A stretch of DNA of 64,000 nt. Origin: Pseudomonas mucidolens. GTDB taxonomy: Bacteria > Pseudomonadota > Gammaproteobacteria > Pseudomonadales > Pseudomonadaceae. The translations under genes and the position numbers were made by a program. Location of the stretch: positions 744,001-808,000 of the forward strand of contig NZ_LT629802.1 of assembly GCF_900106045.1 (NCBI RefSeq), in the 5' to 3' direction. Every line of letters starts with the position of its first letter. Position 1 is the stretch's first letter. Below, one piece after another: positions 1 to 9,066 of this stretch. Under the pieces are notes generated by a model. That model was not told where the DNA came from. It did no database searches and saw nothing but the letters and a program-made list of their open reading frames with translations.

Positions 1-75
1 CGCGTGTTCTTCAGGCGGGTAGTGGATAAAACCTTGCGCGTCGGGCTCGCGGGCCACGTACTGCGTCTGCTTCAT
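1..75 (-). CDS. phhA: Phenylalanine 4-hydroxylase, N-terminal fragment (cut by window edge)
   Basis: Only the first 25 codons lie in the window, read leftwards from an ATG at 73-75 with a GGAGAG ribosome site just upstream. The peptide begins MKQTQYVAREPDAQGF, the characteristic start of Pseudomonas phenylalanine 4-hydroxylase. That enzyme is a cytoplasmic, iron- and pterin-dependent monooxygenase that converts phenylalanine to tyrosine. The identification rests on this short tag and on the divergently transcribed regulator phhR next door. No catalytic residue can be checked here because the iron-binding domain lies outside the window. Confidence 0.75.
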   Translation of the reverse strand, partial: MKQTQYVAREPDAQGFIHYPPEEHA

Positions 76-142
76 ACGGCTCTCCTGCTAGGCATTCGTT
101 CTTGTTATATCCTGCTATGAGCCTATTGATACCTCTCCCGCA

Positions 143-157
143 GCTGGATTCCAGCCA
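143..157 (-). promoter_or_regulatory. Candidate sigma54 (-24/-12) site for phhA
   Basis: On the minus strand the sequence TGGCTGGAATCCAGC has GG and GC separated by exactly ten bases, the invariant sigma54 spacing. It lies about 70 bases upstream of the phhA start. phhA of P. aeruginosa has been reported to need both PhhR and RpoN, which fits. The site is also a near-palindrome (CTGGATTCCAG), so it could be an operator or a chance match. The -12 part (CAGC) is weaker than the TTGC consensus. Confidence 0.35.
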
Positions 158-194
158 CCTGTTGTCCAGGTAAGTAGGAAAAGTCTGCATGTTT

Positions 195-212
195 TGTAAA
201 CTATTCGTTACG
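195..212. promoter_or_regulatory. Candidate TyrR/PhhR box between phhA and phhR
   Basis: TGTAAACTATTCGTTACG matches the TyrR/PhhR consensus TGTAAA-N6-TTTACA perfectly in the left half and at four of six positions in the right half. It lies in the 277-base divergent gap, upstream of both genes. A weak sigma70-like pair for phhR (TTTAAA at 250-255 and CATAAT at 273-278, 17 bases apart) is also present. Nothing else recognisable was seen in this gap. Confidence 0.35.
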
Positions 213-352
213 TCTTGTGCGTCGAGTGCTGGGGATTGCGATTTGCAGGTTTAAAAAGGCCGATGGCTGTCACATAATCTTGACAATTATCTGCGTCCGG
301 CGGCAAAAAGACGCAGTCCGATCAGCCCTTCTCTAACCCATCGGGCCTTTTC

Positions 353-1913
353 ATGCGTATCAAAGTGCATTGCCAGAACCGTATCGGCATCCTGCGGGAC
401 ATCCTCAATCTGCTGGTCGAGTACGGGGTCAACGTCGCCAAAGGCGAAGTCGGTGGCGAGCATGGCAACGCCATTTACCTGTACTGCCCGAATCTGGTGA
501 ACATGCAATTCCAGGCGTTGCGCCCGCAGTTCGCGGCGATTGCCGGGGTATTTGGGGTCAAGCGCGTAGGGTTGATGCCGAGCGAGCGTAGGCATATGGA
601 ACTCAACGCCTTGTTGGGGGGCGCTGGAGTTCCCGGTGTTGTCCATCGACATGGGCGGCTCGATTGTCGCGGCCAACCGGGCTGCGGCGCAATTGCTCGG
701 GGTGCGGGTGGACGAAGTCCCCGGGATTCCCTTGTCGCGCTACGCCGAAGACTTCGACTTGCCGGAGCTGGTGCGTGCCAGTAAATCGCGGATCAATGGC
801 TTGCGGGTCAAGGTCAAGGGCGACGTATTCCTCGCCGACATCGCACCGCTGCAGTCTGCGGAACACGATGACAGCGAAGCCATGGCGGGTGCCGTGCTGA
901 CCCTGCACCGCGCCGACCGGGTCGGAGAACGCATCTACAACGTGCGCAAACAAGAGTTGCGCGGCTTCGACAGTATTTTCCAAAGCTCCAAAGTCATGGC
1001 CGCCGTGGTCCGTGAAGCCCGGCGCATGGCGCCGCTGGATGCGCCGCTATTAATAGAAGGTGAAACCGGCACCGGCAAGGAACTGCTGGCCCGTGCCTGT
1101 CACCTCGCCAGCCCGCGCGGGCAATCGCCATTGATGGCGCTTAATTGCGCGGGCTTGCCGGAGTCCATGGCTGAAACCGAGCTGTTCGGCTACGGGCCTG
1201 GCGCCTTTGAAGGGGCCAGGGCCGAGGGCAAGCTGGGCCTGCTGGAGTTGACCGCCGGCGGCACATTGTTTCTCGACGGCGTCGGGGAAATGAGCGCGCG
1301 GTTGCAGGCGAAGCTGCTGCGTTTTTTGCAGGACGGTTGTTTTCGCCGAGTAGGCAGTGATGAAGAGGTTTACCTGGATGTCCGGGTGATCTGCGCGACC
1401 CAGGTGGATTTGTCGGAGCTGTGTGCCCGTGGCGAGTTTCGGCAGGATTTGTATCATCGGTTAAACGTGCTGTCGCTGCATATCCCGCCGCTGCGTGAAT
1501 GCCTGGATGGCTTGCCACCGCTGGTGGAGCATTTTCTCGATCAGGCCAGCCGGTTGATTGGCTGCCCGTTGCCGAAGCTGGCGCCGGCGGCGATGGAGCG
1601 GCTCAGTCATTATCATTGGCCGGGCAATGTACGGCAGTTGGAGAACGTGTTGTTTCAGGCGGTTTCTCTGTGTGACGGAGGGACGGTCAAGGCCGAGCAT
1701 ATTCGCTTGCCGGATTACGGCGTGCGTCAGCCGCTTGGCGATTTCTCTCTTGAGGGCGACCTGGAAGAGATTGTCGGGCGGTTTGAAAAGGCGGTGCTGG
1801 AGCGATTGTATGTGGATCATCCGAGTAGTCGGCTGCTGGGCAAGCGGTTGGGGGTTTCGCATACGACCATTGCCAATAAGTTGCGCGCGCATGAGGTAGT
1901 CAAGGTCCTGTAG
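353..1913 (+). pseudogene. phhR: PhhR, TyrR-family regulator of aromatic amino acid catabolism, split by a +1 frameshift
   Basis: Read through the break, the product is about 519 residues, the usual PhhR length. It has an N-terminal ACT domain (starting MRIKVHCQNRIGILRD), a PAS-like middle, an AAA+ domain with Walker A GETGTGKE, and a C-terminal Fis-type helix-turn-helix (SHTTIANKL). The first frame covers 353 to about 615 and the second continues to 1913. The shift is in a run of six G at 616-621; five G would restore LNALLGALEFPVLSIDMGG. The sigma54-contact loop reads GAFEGA instead of GAFTGA, as expected for TyrR/PhhR proteins that do not act as classical sigma54 activators. It is divergent from phhA, which it is known to activate in Pseudomonas. 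Either it is a real pseudogene or the extra G is a sequencing error. Confidence 0.85.
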
Positions 1914-2009
1914 GAGCGAGCTTGCTCGCGAAAAACCTGAATTCGCCTCGGGGGGGCCAGATTTCCCCCGTCATCGTTAACTATTTTCGCGAGCAGGCTC
2001 GCTCCTACA
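1910..2009. repeat. REPIN (pair of inverted REP sequences)
   Basis: Two REP units face each other: one at 1910-1934 (GTAGGAGCGAGCTTGCTCGC then GAAAA) and its near-reverse-complement at 1984-2009, separated by about 50 bases. The unit is the common fluorescent-pseudomonad REP with an internal GCGAGC/GCTCGC hairpin. The phhR stop codon (1911-1913) lies inside the left unit, so the REP may also end that transcript. REPINs are thought to be non-autonomous elements mobilised by RAYT transposases; none is encoded here. Confidence 0.85.
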
Positions 2010-2190
2010 GGTAGGGAGCTTGCTCACAAAAAGCCGGCCACCCCACAGGTTGCGTTGCTTAACTGGGACTCGCGCGCATTGCCGCAACCGGCACAATCCC
2101 GCCGTTTTTCCGTCTCCCCTCAATCCCCACTCCACCCAGGTCACCCCGCAACCCCTTGCTCTGCCTGCCTTTGCGAAGATTTCAAAAAGT

Positions 2191-2206
2191 TGGTGCGTAA
2201 ATTGCT
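2191..2206 (+). promoter_or_regulatory. Sigma54 promoter of the flgF operon
   Basis: TGGTGCGTAAATTGCT matches the sigma54 consensus TGGCACG-N4-TTGCW at all key positions, with the ten-base GG-to-GC spacing. Transcription would start near 2218, about 40 bases before the flgF ATG at 2257. It is the only strong promoter-like site in the 2010-2256 gap. In the Pseudomonas flagellar cascade the FleR-dependent genes use such promoters. No upstream activator site could be assigned. Confidence 0.75.
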
Positions 2207-2256
2207 AAAGACTCTTCAGTGCAACGGTGGGCGGCAAACGTCCGTCAGGAAGAGGA

Positions 2257-3003
2257 ATGAGCGTGGACAAGTACCTTTATGTGGCAATGACCGGCGCCAG
2301 CCAGAACGCACTGGCGCAAAAGGCTCATGCCAACAATCTGGCGAACATTTCCACCAACGGCTTTCAGCGAGACTTGGAACAGGCCCGCTCAATGCCGGTG
2401 TTTGGTGACAGCTTTCCGGCGCGGGCGTTTGCCTTGACCGAGCGGCCGGGCACCGATTTTTCTCCGGGTTCCATGGTCGAGACCGGTCGCGACCTTGACG
2501 TCGCCGTCGGCGGTGATGGTTGGATCGCGGTGCAAACCCCGGATGGCGGCGAAGCCTACGTGCGTACCGCCAGCATGAACATCGACGCACTGGGCGTTCT
2601 GCGGGCCGGCAACGGCATGCCGATCATGGGCAACGGCGGGCCGATCGCGGTGCCGCCCGAGCAGAAAGTCGAAGTCGGCGAAGACGGCACCATCAGCATC
2701 CGCGCCATGGGCGAAGACCCGCGGGTGATGGCTGAGGTGGATCGCATCAAGCTGGTCAAGCCGGACCTCGCCAACATGACCAAAGGGCTGGACGGCGCGA
2801 TCCATACCAAGGACGGCCAGCCAGCACCGGTCGATGCCAGCGTCAAGGTGGTCTCGGGTTTTCTGCAGTCAAGCAACGTCAATGCCGTCGAAGAAATGAC
2901 CGCGGTGCTGGCCCTGTCCAAGCAATTCGAGCTGCACATCAAAATGATGAACAGCGCCAAAGAAGACGATCAGGCCATGACCCGTGTCATGCAGATGAGC
3001 TGA
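2257..3003 (+). CDS. flgF: Flagellar proximal-rod protein FlgF
   Basis: The 248-residue protein begins MSVDKYLYVAMTGASQNALA and carries the rod/hook signature NNLANISTNGFQRD near residues 27-40, plus a C-terminal helical end typical of axial proteins. FlgF is a structural subunit of the proximal rod, exported by the flagellar type III system. The ATG at 2257 was chosen over an in-frame start 30 bases upstream because it has a strong GGAAGAGG ribosome site and gives the usual family length. It is the first gene of a same-strand run continuing to flgL. Confidence 0.95.
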   Translation: MSVDKYLYVAMTGASQNALAQKAHANNLANISTNGFQRDLEQARSMPVFGDSFPARAFALTERPGTDFSPGSMVETGRDLDVAVGGDGWIAVQTPDGGEAYVRTASMNIDALGVLRAGNGMPIMGNGGPIAVPPEQKVEVGEDGTISIRAMGEDPRVMAEVDRIKLVKPDLANMTKGLDGAIHTKDGQPAPVDASVKVVSGFLQSSNVNAVEEMTAVLALSKQFELHIKMMNSAKEDDQAMTRVMQMS

Positions 3004-3078
3004 TAGCCGCCTCACTACCTGCTTTTAAATAAATAGCGCAACGCGGCGCCAACAAACAGGCGCACGAAGGAGAACAGC

Positions 3079-3864
3079 ATGCTTCCGGCTCTATGGGTTG
3101 CCAAAACCGGCTTGTCCGCTCAGGACACCAACCTGACCGTTATTTCCAACAACCTGGCGAACGTGTCGACCACGGGCTTCAAGCGTGATCGCGCCGAGTT
3201 CCAGGACTTGCTCTATCAGATCAAGCGTCAGCCTGGTGCCCAGTCGACCCAGGACAGCGAATTGCCGTCTGGCCTGCAAGTCGGTACCGGTGTGTCGATT
3301 GTCGGCACCCAGAAAAATTTCAGCGCCGGCAACCTGCAGCAGACCGGTCAGCCGCTGGACATGGCGATCAACGGCCGCGGTTTCTTCCAGATCCTGCAAC
3401 CGGATGGGACTACGTCCTATACCCGTGACGGTACCTTCCACCTGGACGCCGACGGTCAGGTCGTGACCGCCAACGGTTTTGCCCTGGAGCCGGCGATTGT
3501 CGTGCCCAACGACGCACAGACCTTTACCGTCGGCGCTGACGGCACCGTGTCGGTCACTATCGCTGGTAACCCGGCGTCGCAAGTGATCGGCAACCTGCAG
3601 ACCGCCGATTTCATCAACCCGGCCGGCCTGCAAGCCACCGGTAACAACCTGTTCCTGGAAACCGCCGCCAGTGGCGCGCCGCAAGTCGGCACCCCAGGCC
3701 TCAATGGCTTTGGTACCACTCTGCAAAGCACCCTGGAAACCTCCAACGTCAGCACCGTTGAAGAGATGGTCAACATGATCACCACGCAACGCGCCTACGA
3801 AATGAATTCCAAGGTGATTTCCACCGCCGATCAGATGCTTTCGTTCGTAACGCAGAATCTGTAA
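3079..3864 (+). CDS. flgG: Flagellar distal-rod protein FlgG
   Basis: The 261-residue protein starts [20 protein letters not shown] and has the axial-protein signature [19 protein letters not shown] near residues 23-41. It ends in the coiled-coil-forming [18 protein letters not shown] segment typical of FlgG. FlgG polymerises into the distal rod that passes through the P and L rings. An AAGGAGAA ribosome site precedes the ATG. The 75-base gap after flgF shows no terminator, so the two are probably cotranscribed. Confidence 0.97.
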   Translation: MLPALWVAKTGLSAQDTNLTVISNNLANVSTTGFKRDRAEFQDLLYQIKRQPGAQSTQDSELPSGLQVGTGVSIVGTQKNFSAGNLQQTGQPLDMAINGRGFFQILQPDGTTSYTRDGTFHLDADGQVVTANGFALEPAIVVPNDAQTFTVGADGTVSVTIAGNPASQVIGNLQTADFINPAGLQATGNNLFLETAASGAPQVGTPGLNGFGTTLQSTLETSNVSTVEEMVNMITTQRAYEMNSKVISTADQMLSFVTQNL

Positions 3865-3917
3865 CCAAGTCCATGACGCGTCGTTTGGGGCGTCTGCAAC
3901 ACCGTGAGGTAAGGGTC

Positions 3918-4613
3918 ATGAGTCGCTTTGTTTCTGTTCTGGCATTGAGTGGGATTGCCGTGCTCGCGGGCTGCGTTGCCCCGACGCCAAAACCCAATGA
4001 CCCGTACTACGCGCCGGTGTTGCCACGCACGCCGCTGCCTGCCGCCGCCAACAACGGTTCGATCTATCAGGCCGGTTTCGAACAGAACCTGTACAGCGAC
4101 CGCAAGGCGTTCCGGGTCGGTGACATCATCACCATCACCCTCAATGAGCGCACCACGGCGAGCAAGAACGCCAACTCCCAGGTGGCCAAGAACAGCAAGA
4201 CCGGGATTGGCCTGACCTCGCTGTTCGGCGGCGGCTTGAATACCAATAACCCGTTGGGTGGGGGTGACTTGAGCCTGGACGTCGGCTACAGCGGCGATCG
4301 CGCCACCAACGGCAGCAGCAAGGCGGGGCAGGGCAACAGCTTGGTGGGTTCGATCACAGTGACCGTTGCTGATGTATTGCCCAACGGCATCATTGCCATC
4401 CGCGGCGAGAAGTGGATGACGCTCAACACCGGTGACGAACTGGTGCGCATTGCCGGCATGGTGCGTGCGGATGACATTGCCACTGACAACACCGTGCCTT
4501 CCACGCGGATTGCCGATGCACGCATTACCTATTCGGGGACGGGTTCGTTTGCCGACGCCAGTCAGCCGGGCTGGTTTGACCGTTTCTTCCTTAGCCCGCT
4601 GTTCCCTTTCTAG
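3918..4613 (+). CDS. flgH: Flagellar L-ring lipoprotein FlgH
   Basis: The 231-residue protein begins with a lipoprotein signal ending in the lipobox LAGC, and the mature protein has the FlgH pattern [21 protein letters not shown] followed by a Gly/Asn-rich middle. FlgH forms the outer-membrane L ring, the bushing for the rod. I chose the ATG at 3918 because an in-frame start 45 bases upstream would place extra residues before the signal peptide. A GAGGTAAG ribosome-like stretch precedes it. The stop is directly followed by the flgI start. Confidence 0.96.
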   Translation: MSRFVSVLALSGIAVLAGCVAPTPKPNDPYYAPVLPRTPLPAAANNGSIYQAGFEQNLYSDRKAFRVGDIITITLNERTTASKNANSQVAKNSKTGIGLTSLFGGGLNTNNPLGGGDLSLDVGYSGDRATNGSSKAGQGNSLVGSITVTVADVLPNGIIAIRGEKWMTLNTGDELVRIAGMVRADDIATDNTVPSTRIADARITYSGTGSFADASQPGWFDRFFLSPLFPF

Positions 4614-5729
4614 GTGATCACTTTGACATTCAAACAGCTGATGGCGGCGGTGTTGTTGCTTTCCCTGAGCGTCGCCGCCCAGGCCGAACGCCTGAAGGAC
4701 ATCGCGAGCATTTCCGGGGTGCGCAGCAACCAGCTGATCGGCTACGGGCTGGTGGTGGGGCTTAACGGCACGGGCGACCAGACCACCCAGACGCCGTTCA
4801 CCTTGCAGACCTTCAACAACATGCTCTCGCAGTTCGGGATCAAGGTGCCGCCCGGCTCGGGCAACGTGCAGTTGAAAAACGTCGCGGCGGTGTCCATCAG
4901 TGCCGATTTGCCGGCGTTTGCCAAGCCGGGGCAGGTGGTGGACATCACCGTGTCGTCCATCGGTAACTCGAAAAGCCTGCGCGGCGGGACCCTGCTGATG
5001 ACCCCGCTCAAGGGCATCGACGGCAATGTCTACGCCATTGCCCAGGGTAACCTGGTGGTAGGCGGCTTCGATGCCGAGGGCCGTGACGGCTCGAAGATCA
5101 CCGTCAACGTACCGTCCGCCGGCCGGATTCCCGGTGGCGCCACGGTAGAACGTACCGTGCCCAGTGGTTTCAATCAGGGCAACAGCCTGACCCTGAACCT
5201 CAACCGTTCGGACTTCACCACCGCCAAACGTGTGGTGGACAAGATCAACGATCTGCTTGGCCCTGGTGTGGCCCAGGCCATCGATGGCGGTTCGGTGCGG
5301 GTGACGGCACCGCTGGACCCGAGCCAGCGCGTGGATTACCTGTCGATCCTGGAAAACCTTGAAGTCGATCCGGGGCAGGCGGTGGCCAAGGTCATCATCA
5401 ATTCCCGCACCGGCACCATCGTGATCGGGCAGAACGTCAAGGTTTCGCCAGCCGCCGTGACCCACGGCAGTCTGACCGTGACCATTACCGAAGACCCGAT
5501 TGTCAGTCAGCCCGGGCCGTTTTCCAACGGCGAAACGGCTGTGGTTCCGCGCTCACGGGTGAATGCCCAGCAAGAAGCCAAGCCGATGTTCAAGTTCGGT
5601 CCGGGCACCACCCTGGATGAAATCGTCCGCGCGGTGAATCAGGTGGGCGCGGCGCCCGGCGACTTGATGGCAATCCTTGAAGCCCTGAAACAGGCCGGCG
5701 CCTTGCAAGCCGACCTGATTGTGATTTGA
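4614..5729 (+). CDS. flgI: Flagellar P-ring protein FlgI
   Basis: The 371-residue protein has a Sec signal peptide ending AAQA before the conserved mature start [21 protein letters not shown]. It is the periplasmic P-ring subunit that forms a sheath round the rod in the peptidoglycan layer. The GTG at 4614 directly follows the flgH stop, so translation is probably coupled. No clear ribosome site is visible, and an internal ATG at 4641 would still leave a short signal peptide, so the start is less certain than the identity. Confidence 0.95.
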   Translation: MITLTFKQLMAAVLLLSLSVAAQAERLKDIASISGVRSNQLIGYGLVVGLNGTGDQTTQTPFTLQTFNNMLSQFGIKVPPGSGNVQLKNVAAVSISADLPAFAKPGQVVDITVSSIGNSKSLRGGTLLMTPLKGIDGNVYAIAQGNLVVGGFDAEGRDGSKITVNVPSAGRIPGGATVERTVPSGFNQGNSLTLNLNRSDFTTAKRVVDKINDLLGPGVAQAIDGGSVRVTAPLDPSQRVDYLSILENLEVDPGQAVAKVIINSRTGTIVIGQNVKVSPAAVTHGSLTVTITEDPIVSQPGPFSNGETAVVPRSRVNAQQEAKPMFKFGPGTTLDEIVRAVNQVGAAPGDLMAILEALKQAGALQADLIVI

Positions 5730-5739
5730 GGTCTTGGTC

Positions 5740-6996
5740 ATGGACATGCGCAAGAGCGGTATCAGCAGTACGGCGGACTCGGGTTCTTACTCCGACCTCA
5801 ACCGGCTGAACCAGCTCAAATATGGCGACAAAAACAGCGAAGGCAACATGCGCAAGGTGGCGCAGGAGTTCGAGTCGCTGTTTCTCAACGAGATGCTCAA
5901 GTCGATGCGCTCGGCCACCGATGCGCTGGGCCAGGACAACCCGCTGAACACGCCGGCGGCCAAGCAGTATCAGGAAATGTACGACCAGCAACTGGCGGTG
6001 TCGTTGTCCCGAGAGGGCGGCGGCATCGGTCTGGCGGACGTGCTGATGCGCCAGATGCAAAAGAACCAGCCAGTGGAAGGGCAGGCCTCGACCTTGCAGG
6101 GGCCGGAGCAAGCGCCGAAGAAAGTCGATGTGCCGACCCCGATTGCCGCCGGTACCTTGGCGGATGGCCCGCTGGGTCGCTCCAACGGTCAGCGCCCATT
6201 GTGGGCATCGCGCGTGGCGGTGGCGCCGCGAGTGGATGACGGCGTGGTACATAACGACATGGCGCTGATGAATCAGCGGCGGATTTCCTTGCCGAGCACG
6301 TTGACGGATCGCCTGCTGGCCGGGATTGTGCCGGGCGTTGAAGCCGCGAGCAGCGCCAAGGCCGCGCCGCTGCGCAACAGTGCCCTGGAAGATGGCGTGA
6401 TCAACGGCGCCGCGCGTACCTTTGCGCTGCGCGACGCGAACATGCAGATTCACGGCCGTGCCGTGGCCCAGCCGCCGCTGGCGCCGGCGAAGAAAGCCTT
6501 CAGTTCGCAAGACCAGTTTGTCTCCACCATGCTGCCGATGGCCAAGCAGGCTGCCGAGCGCATTGGCATCGACCCGCGTTACCTGGTGGCCCAGGCCGCC
6601 CTGGAAACCGGCTGGGGCAAATCGGTGATGCGCCAGCAAGACGGCACCAGCAGCCATAACCTGTTCGGGATCAAGGCCGGGCAGAGCTGGCAGGGCCCTC
6701 AAGCCCGCGCAATCACCAGCGAGTTTCGCAACGGCGCGATGGTCAAGGAAACGGCGCAGTTCCGTTCCTACGATTCCTATCAGGACAGCTTCCATGACCT
6801 CGTGACGCTGCTGCAAAGCAATGAAAGATATAAAGAAGTTCTGAAGTCGGCCGATAACCCGGAACGATTTGTACGCGAGTTGCAGAAAGCCGGCTACGCC
6901 ACTGATCCGAACTATGCCAGCAAGATTTCGCAGATCGCCAAGACGATGAACAGCTACCAGAATTACGCTGCCGCGCAGGCGCCCACTCTTTTATAA
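5740..6996 (+). CDS. flgJ: FlgJ, rod-cap protein with peptidoglycan hydrolase domain
   Basis: The 418-residue protein has two parts. The N-terminal rod-binding domain (about residues 25-105, with KVAQEFESLFLNEMLKSMR) caps the growing rod. The C-terminal glucosaminidase/muramidase domain (about 255-400) contains LVAQAALETGWG with the likely catalytic Glu near residue 289. Together they let the rod penetrate the cell wall. The linker of about 130 residues is longer than in enteric FlgJ. The ATG at 5740, ten bases after the flgI stop, was chosen over an upstream TTG at 5734. Confidence 0.96.
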   Translation: MDMRKSGISSTADSGSYSDLNRLNQLKYGDKNSEGNMRKVAQEFESLFLNEMLKSMRSATDALGQDNPLNTPAAKQYQEMYDQQLAVSLSREGGGIGLADVLMRQMQKNQPVEGQASTLQGPEQAPKKVDVPTPIAAGTLADGPLGRSNGQRPLWASRVAVAPRVDDGVVHNDMALMNQRRISLPSTLTDRLLAGIVPGVEAASSAKAAPLRNSALEDGVINGAARTFALRDANMQIHGRAVAQPPLAPAKKAFSSQDQFVSTMLPMAKQAAERIGIDPRYLVAQAALETGWGKSVMRQQDGTSSHNLFGIKAGQSWQGPQARAITSEFRNGAMVKETAQFRSYDSYQDSFHDLVTLLQSNERYKEVLKSADNPERFVRELQKAGYATDPNYASKISQIAKTMNSYQNYAAAQAPTLL

Positions 6997-7006
6997 GGTC
7001 TGAACC

Positions 7007-9052
7007 ATGGGTTTGCTCAATATCGGGATGTCGGGGCTCAATGCCTCTCAAGGGGCGCTAGCGACCTTGAGTAACAACATTGCCAACGCCAAGACTGCGG
7101 GATACTCGCGTCAGCAGACCACCCAGGTAGCCAACGGCATGACCGGGTTCGATGGGGTGTTTGTCGGTACCGGCACGACCCTGGCGGATGTGCGCCGGGT
7201 CTACAACCAGTACCTGGACACCCAGTTGCAGACCACGACATCGCTCAATAGCGATGCCAAGGCTTATCTGGACCAGATCGGGTCGGTGGACAAGCTGCTG
7301 TCCGACCAGAGCACTGGCGTCAGCGCGGCGCTGAACAGTTTTTTTGCGGCGTTGCAGACGTCGTCCGCCAACCCCAGCGACAACTCGGCGCGCCAACTGG
7401 TGCTGACTATCGGCCAGACCTTGGCCAATCGATTCAACTCGATCGGCGCTGAGCTGAACAAGCAGAAGGAAGGCATCAACGGTCAGCTGGAAACCATCAC
7501 CGGCCAGGTCAATCAGTTGACCGCGTCCATCGCCGCCCTTAACCAGCAGATCAGCCAGGCGCGCGGCTCGGGCAATGCAGAGCCAGCGAACCTGCTGGAC
7601 TCGCGGAACGAAGCAGTGCGTGCGCTCAACGAATTGGTGGGCGTGAAGGTCACCGAAACCAACGGCCACTTCGAGGTCAGCCTCGGTACCGGGCAGTCGC
7701 TGGTGTCGGACGGTATTTCCAACCCGCTGTCGGCGGTGCCGAGTCGAAACGACAAGAGCCAGTACACGATCATGCTGGCCAGCGGTTCGCAACAGATGGA
7801 TGTAAGCTCGGTCATCAGTGGCGGTTCCATCGGCGGCCTGTTGCGCTACCGCAGTGATGTATTGATGCCCGCCATCAACGATCTGGGGCGTACGGCGCTG
7901 GTGGTTGCCGAGAGCATCAACACTCAACTGGGCCAGGGCCTGGACGCCAACGGTCAGTTTGGTGGCGCGCTGTTCAATGATATCAACAGCGCCACGGCCA
8001 TCAGCCAGCGCAGTGTCGGCGGTCCGAACAACAGCAGTGCGGGCAACCTGAACGTCAGTATCAAAAACGCCAGTGAGCTGACGACCTTTGACTATAAAGT
8101 GACCTTCACCGACGCCAACAATTACACGGTGATCCGTTCGGACGGCAAGTCCATGGGCGCGTTCGACATGACTCAGCCGGCGCCGGTCATCGATGGTTTT
8201 ACCCTGGTGCTCGACGGCCAGGGCGGCATGGCCCAGGGCGACACGTTCAAGGTCAGCCCGACCGCCAATGGCGCAACGAACCTCAAGGTGGTGATGAGCG
8301 ACCCGAACAAGTTGGCGTTCTCCGGGCCGTTGCTCGCCGAGGGTAACAAGAACAACAGCGGTACCGGCGTGTTTGGCGCACCGACTTTGTCGGTGCCCCT
8401 GGATATCCACGGCGGTGCCGACACCGCTCAGCTCGAAGCCGCCATCAAAGATTCTCTGCCGGTGAAGATGGTGTTCGGCAAGCCCGCCGCCGATGGCACT
8501 CAGAGCTACGTGATCAACGACGCCAAGGGCAACCCGATTGGTAACGGCACCATTATTCCGGGCCAGGACAATAAGTTGACCATCAACGTGCCGATGCTGG
8601 ACGCGGCCGGTAATGTGATCAATGACGCTGCCGGCAACCCCAGAACCTTTGGCGTTGACACGATGATTCGTGGTGAGCCGAAAGAGGGTGACAACTTCAG
8701 CGTGTCGTTCAACGCCGGCGGCACTCTGGACAACCGTAACGCCCTGAGCCTGCTTGAGCTGCAAACCAAAAAGACCGTGGGCGCGACCGACGGCAATGCC
8801 GGCGTCAGCATGACCACCGCCTACAGCCAGTTGGTGTCCTCCGTGGGCGGCAAGGCCAGCCAGGCGAATGTCGACAACTCCGCCACTGATGCCATGCTCG
8901 CTTCCGCCAAGTCCAGCCGCAGCTCCGTGTCCCAGGTCAACCTGGACGAAGAAGCGGGTGACATGATCCGGTTCCAGCAGTATTACACCGCGTCGTCGCA
9001 GATCATCAAGGCTGCGCAAGAAACCTTCAGCACGCTGATCAACAGTCTTTAA
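7007..9052 (+). CDS. flgK: Hook-filament junction protein FlgK (HAP1)
   Basis: The 681-residue protein begins MGLLNIGMSGLNASQGALAT with the axial signature SNNIANAKTAGYSRQQ, and ends with the conserved EEAGDMIRFQQYYTASSQ segment. FlgK joins the hook to the filament with FlgL. The length is normal for Pseudomonas, where the variable central region is larger than in enterics. It starts ten bases after flgJ and is followed by flgL after 14 bases, consistent with one transcript. Confidence 0.97.
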   Translation: MGLLNIGMSGLNASQGALATLSNNIANAKTAGYSRQQTTQVANGMTGFDGVFVGTGTTLADVRRVYNQYLDTQLQTTTSLNSDAKAYLDQIGSVDKLLSDQSTGVSAALNSFFAALQTSSANPSDNSARQLVLTIGQTLANRFNSIGAELNKQKEGINGQLETITGQVNQLTASIAALNQQISQARGSGNAEPANLLDSRNEAVRALNELVGVKVTETNGHFEVSLGTGQSLVSDGISNPLSAVPSRNDKSQYTIMLASGSQQMDVSSVISGGSIGGLLRYRSDVLMPAINDLGRTALVVAESINTQLGQGLDANGQFGGALFNDINSATAISQRSVGGPNNSSAGNLNVSIKNASELTTFDYKVTFTDANNYTVIRSDGKSMGAFDMTQPAPVIDGFTLVLDGQGGMAQGDTFKVSPTANGATNLKVVMSDPNKLAFSGPLLAEGNKNNSGTGVFGAPTLSVPLDIHGGADTAQLEAAIKDSLPVKMVFGKPAADGTQSYVINDAKGNPIGNGTIIPGQDNKLTINVPMLDAAGNVINDAAGNPRTFGVDTMIRGEPKEGDNFSVSFNAGGTLDNRNALSLLELQTKKTVGATDGNAGVSMTTAYSQLVSSVGGKASQANVDNSATDAMLASAKSSRSSVSQVNLDEEAGDMIRFQQYYTASSQIIKAAQETFSTLINSL

Positions 9053-9066
9053 GGGAGTTTGAGACG

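Noticed and set aside
3831..5465. 544-codon minus-strand open frame opposite flgG-flgI
   Set aside because: It is the mirror of conserved flagellar genes in GC-rich DNA and has no recognisable domain or ribosome site.
7058..9019. 653-codon minus-strand frame opposite flgK
   Set aside because: It lies wholly opposite a clear FlgK gene, and its His/Gly/Val-rich composition is typical of antisense reading of GC-rich genes.
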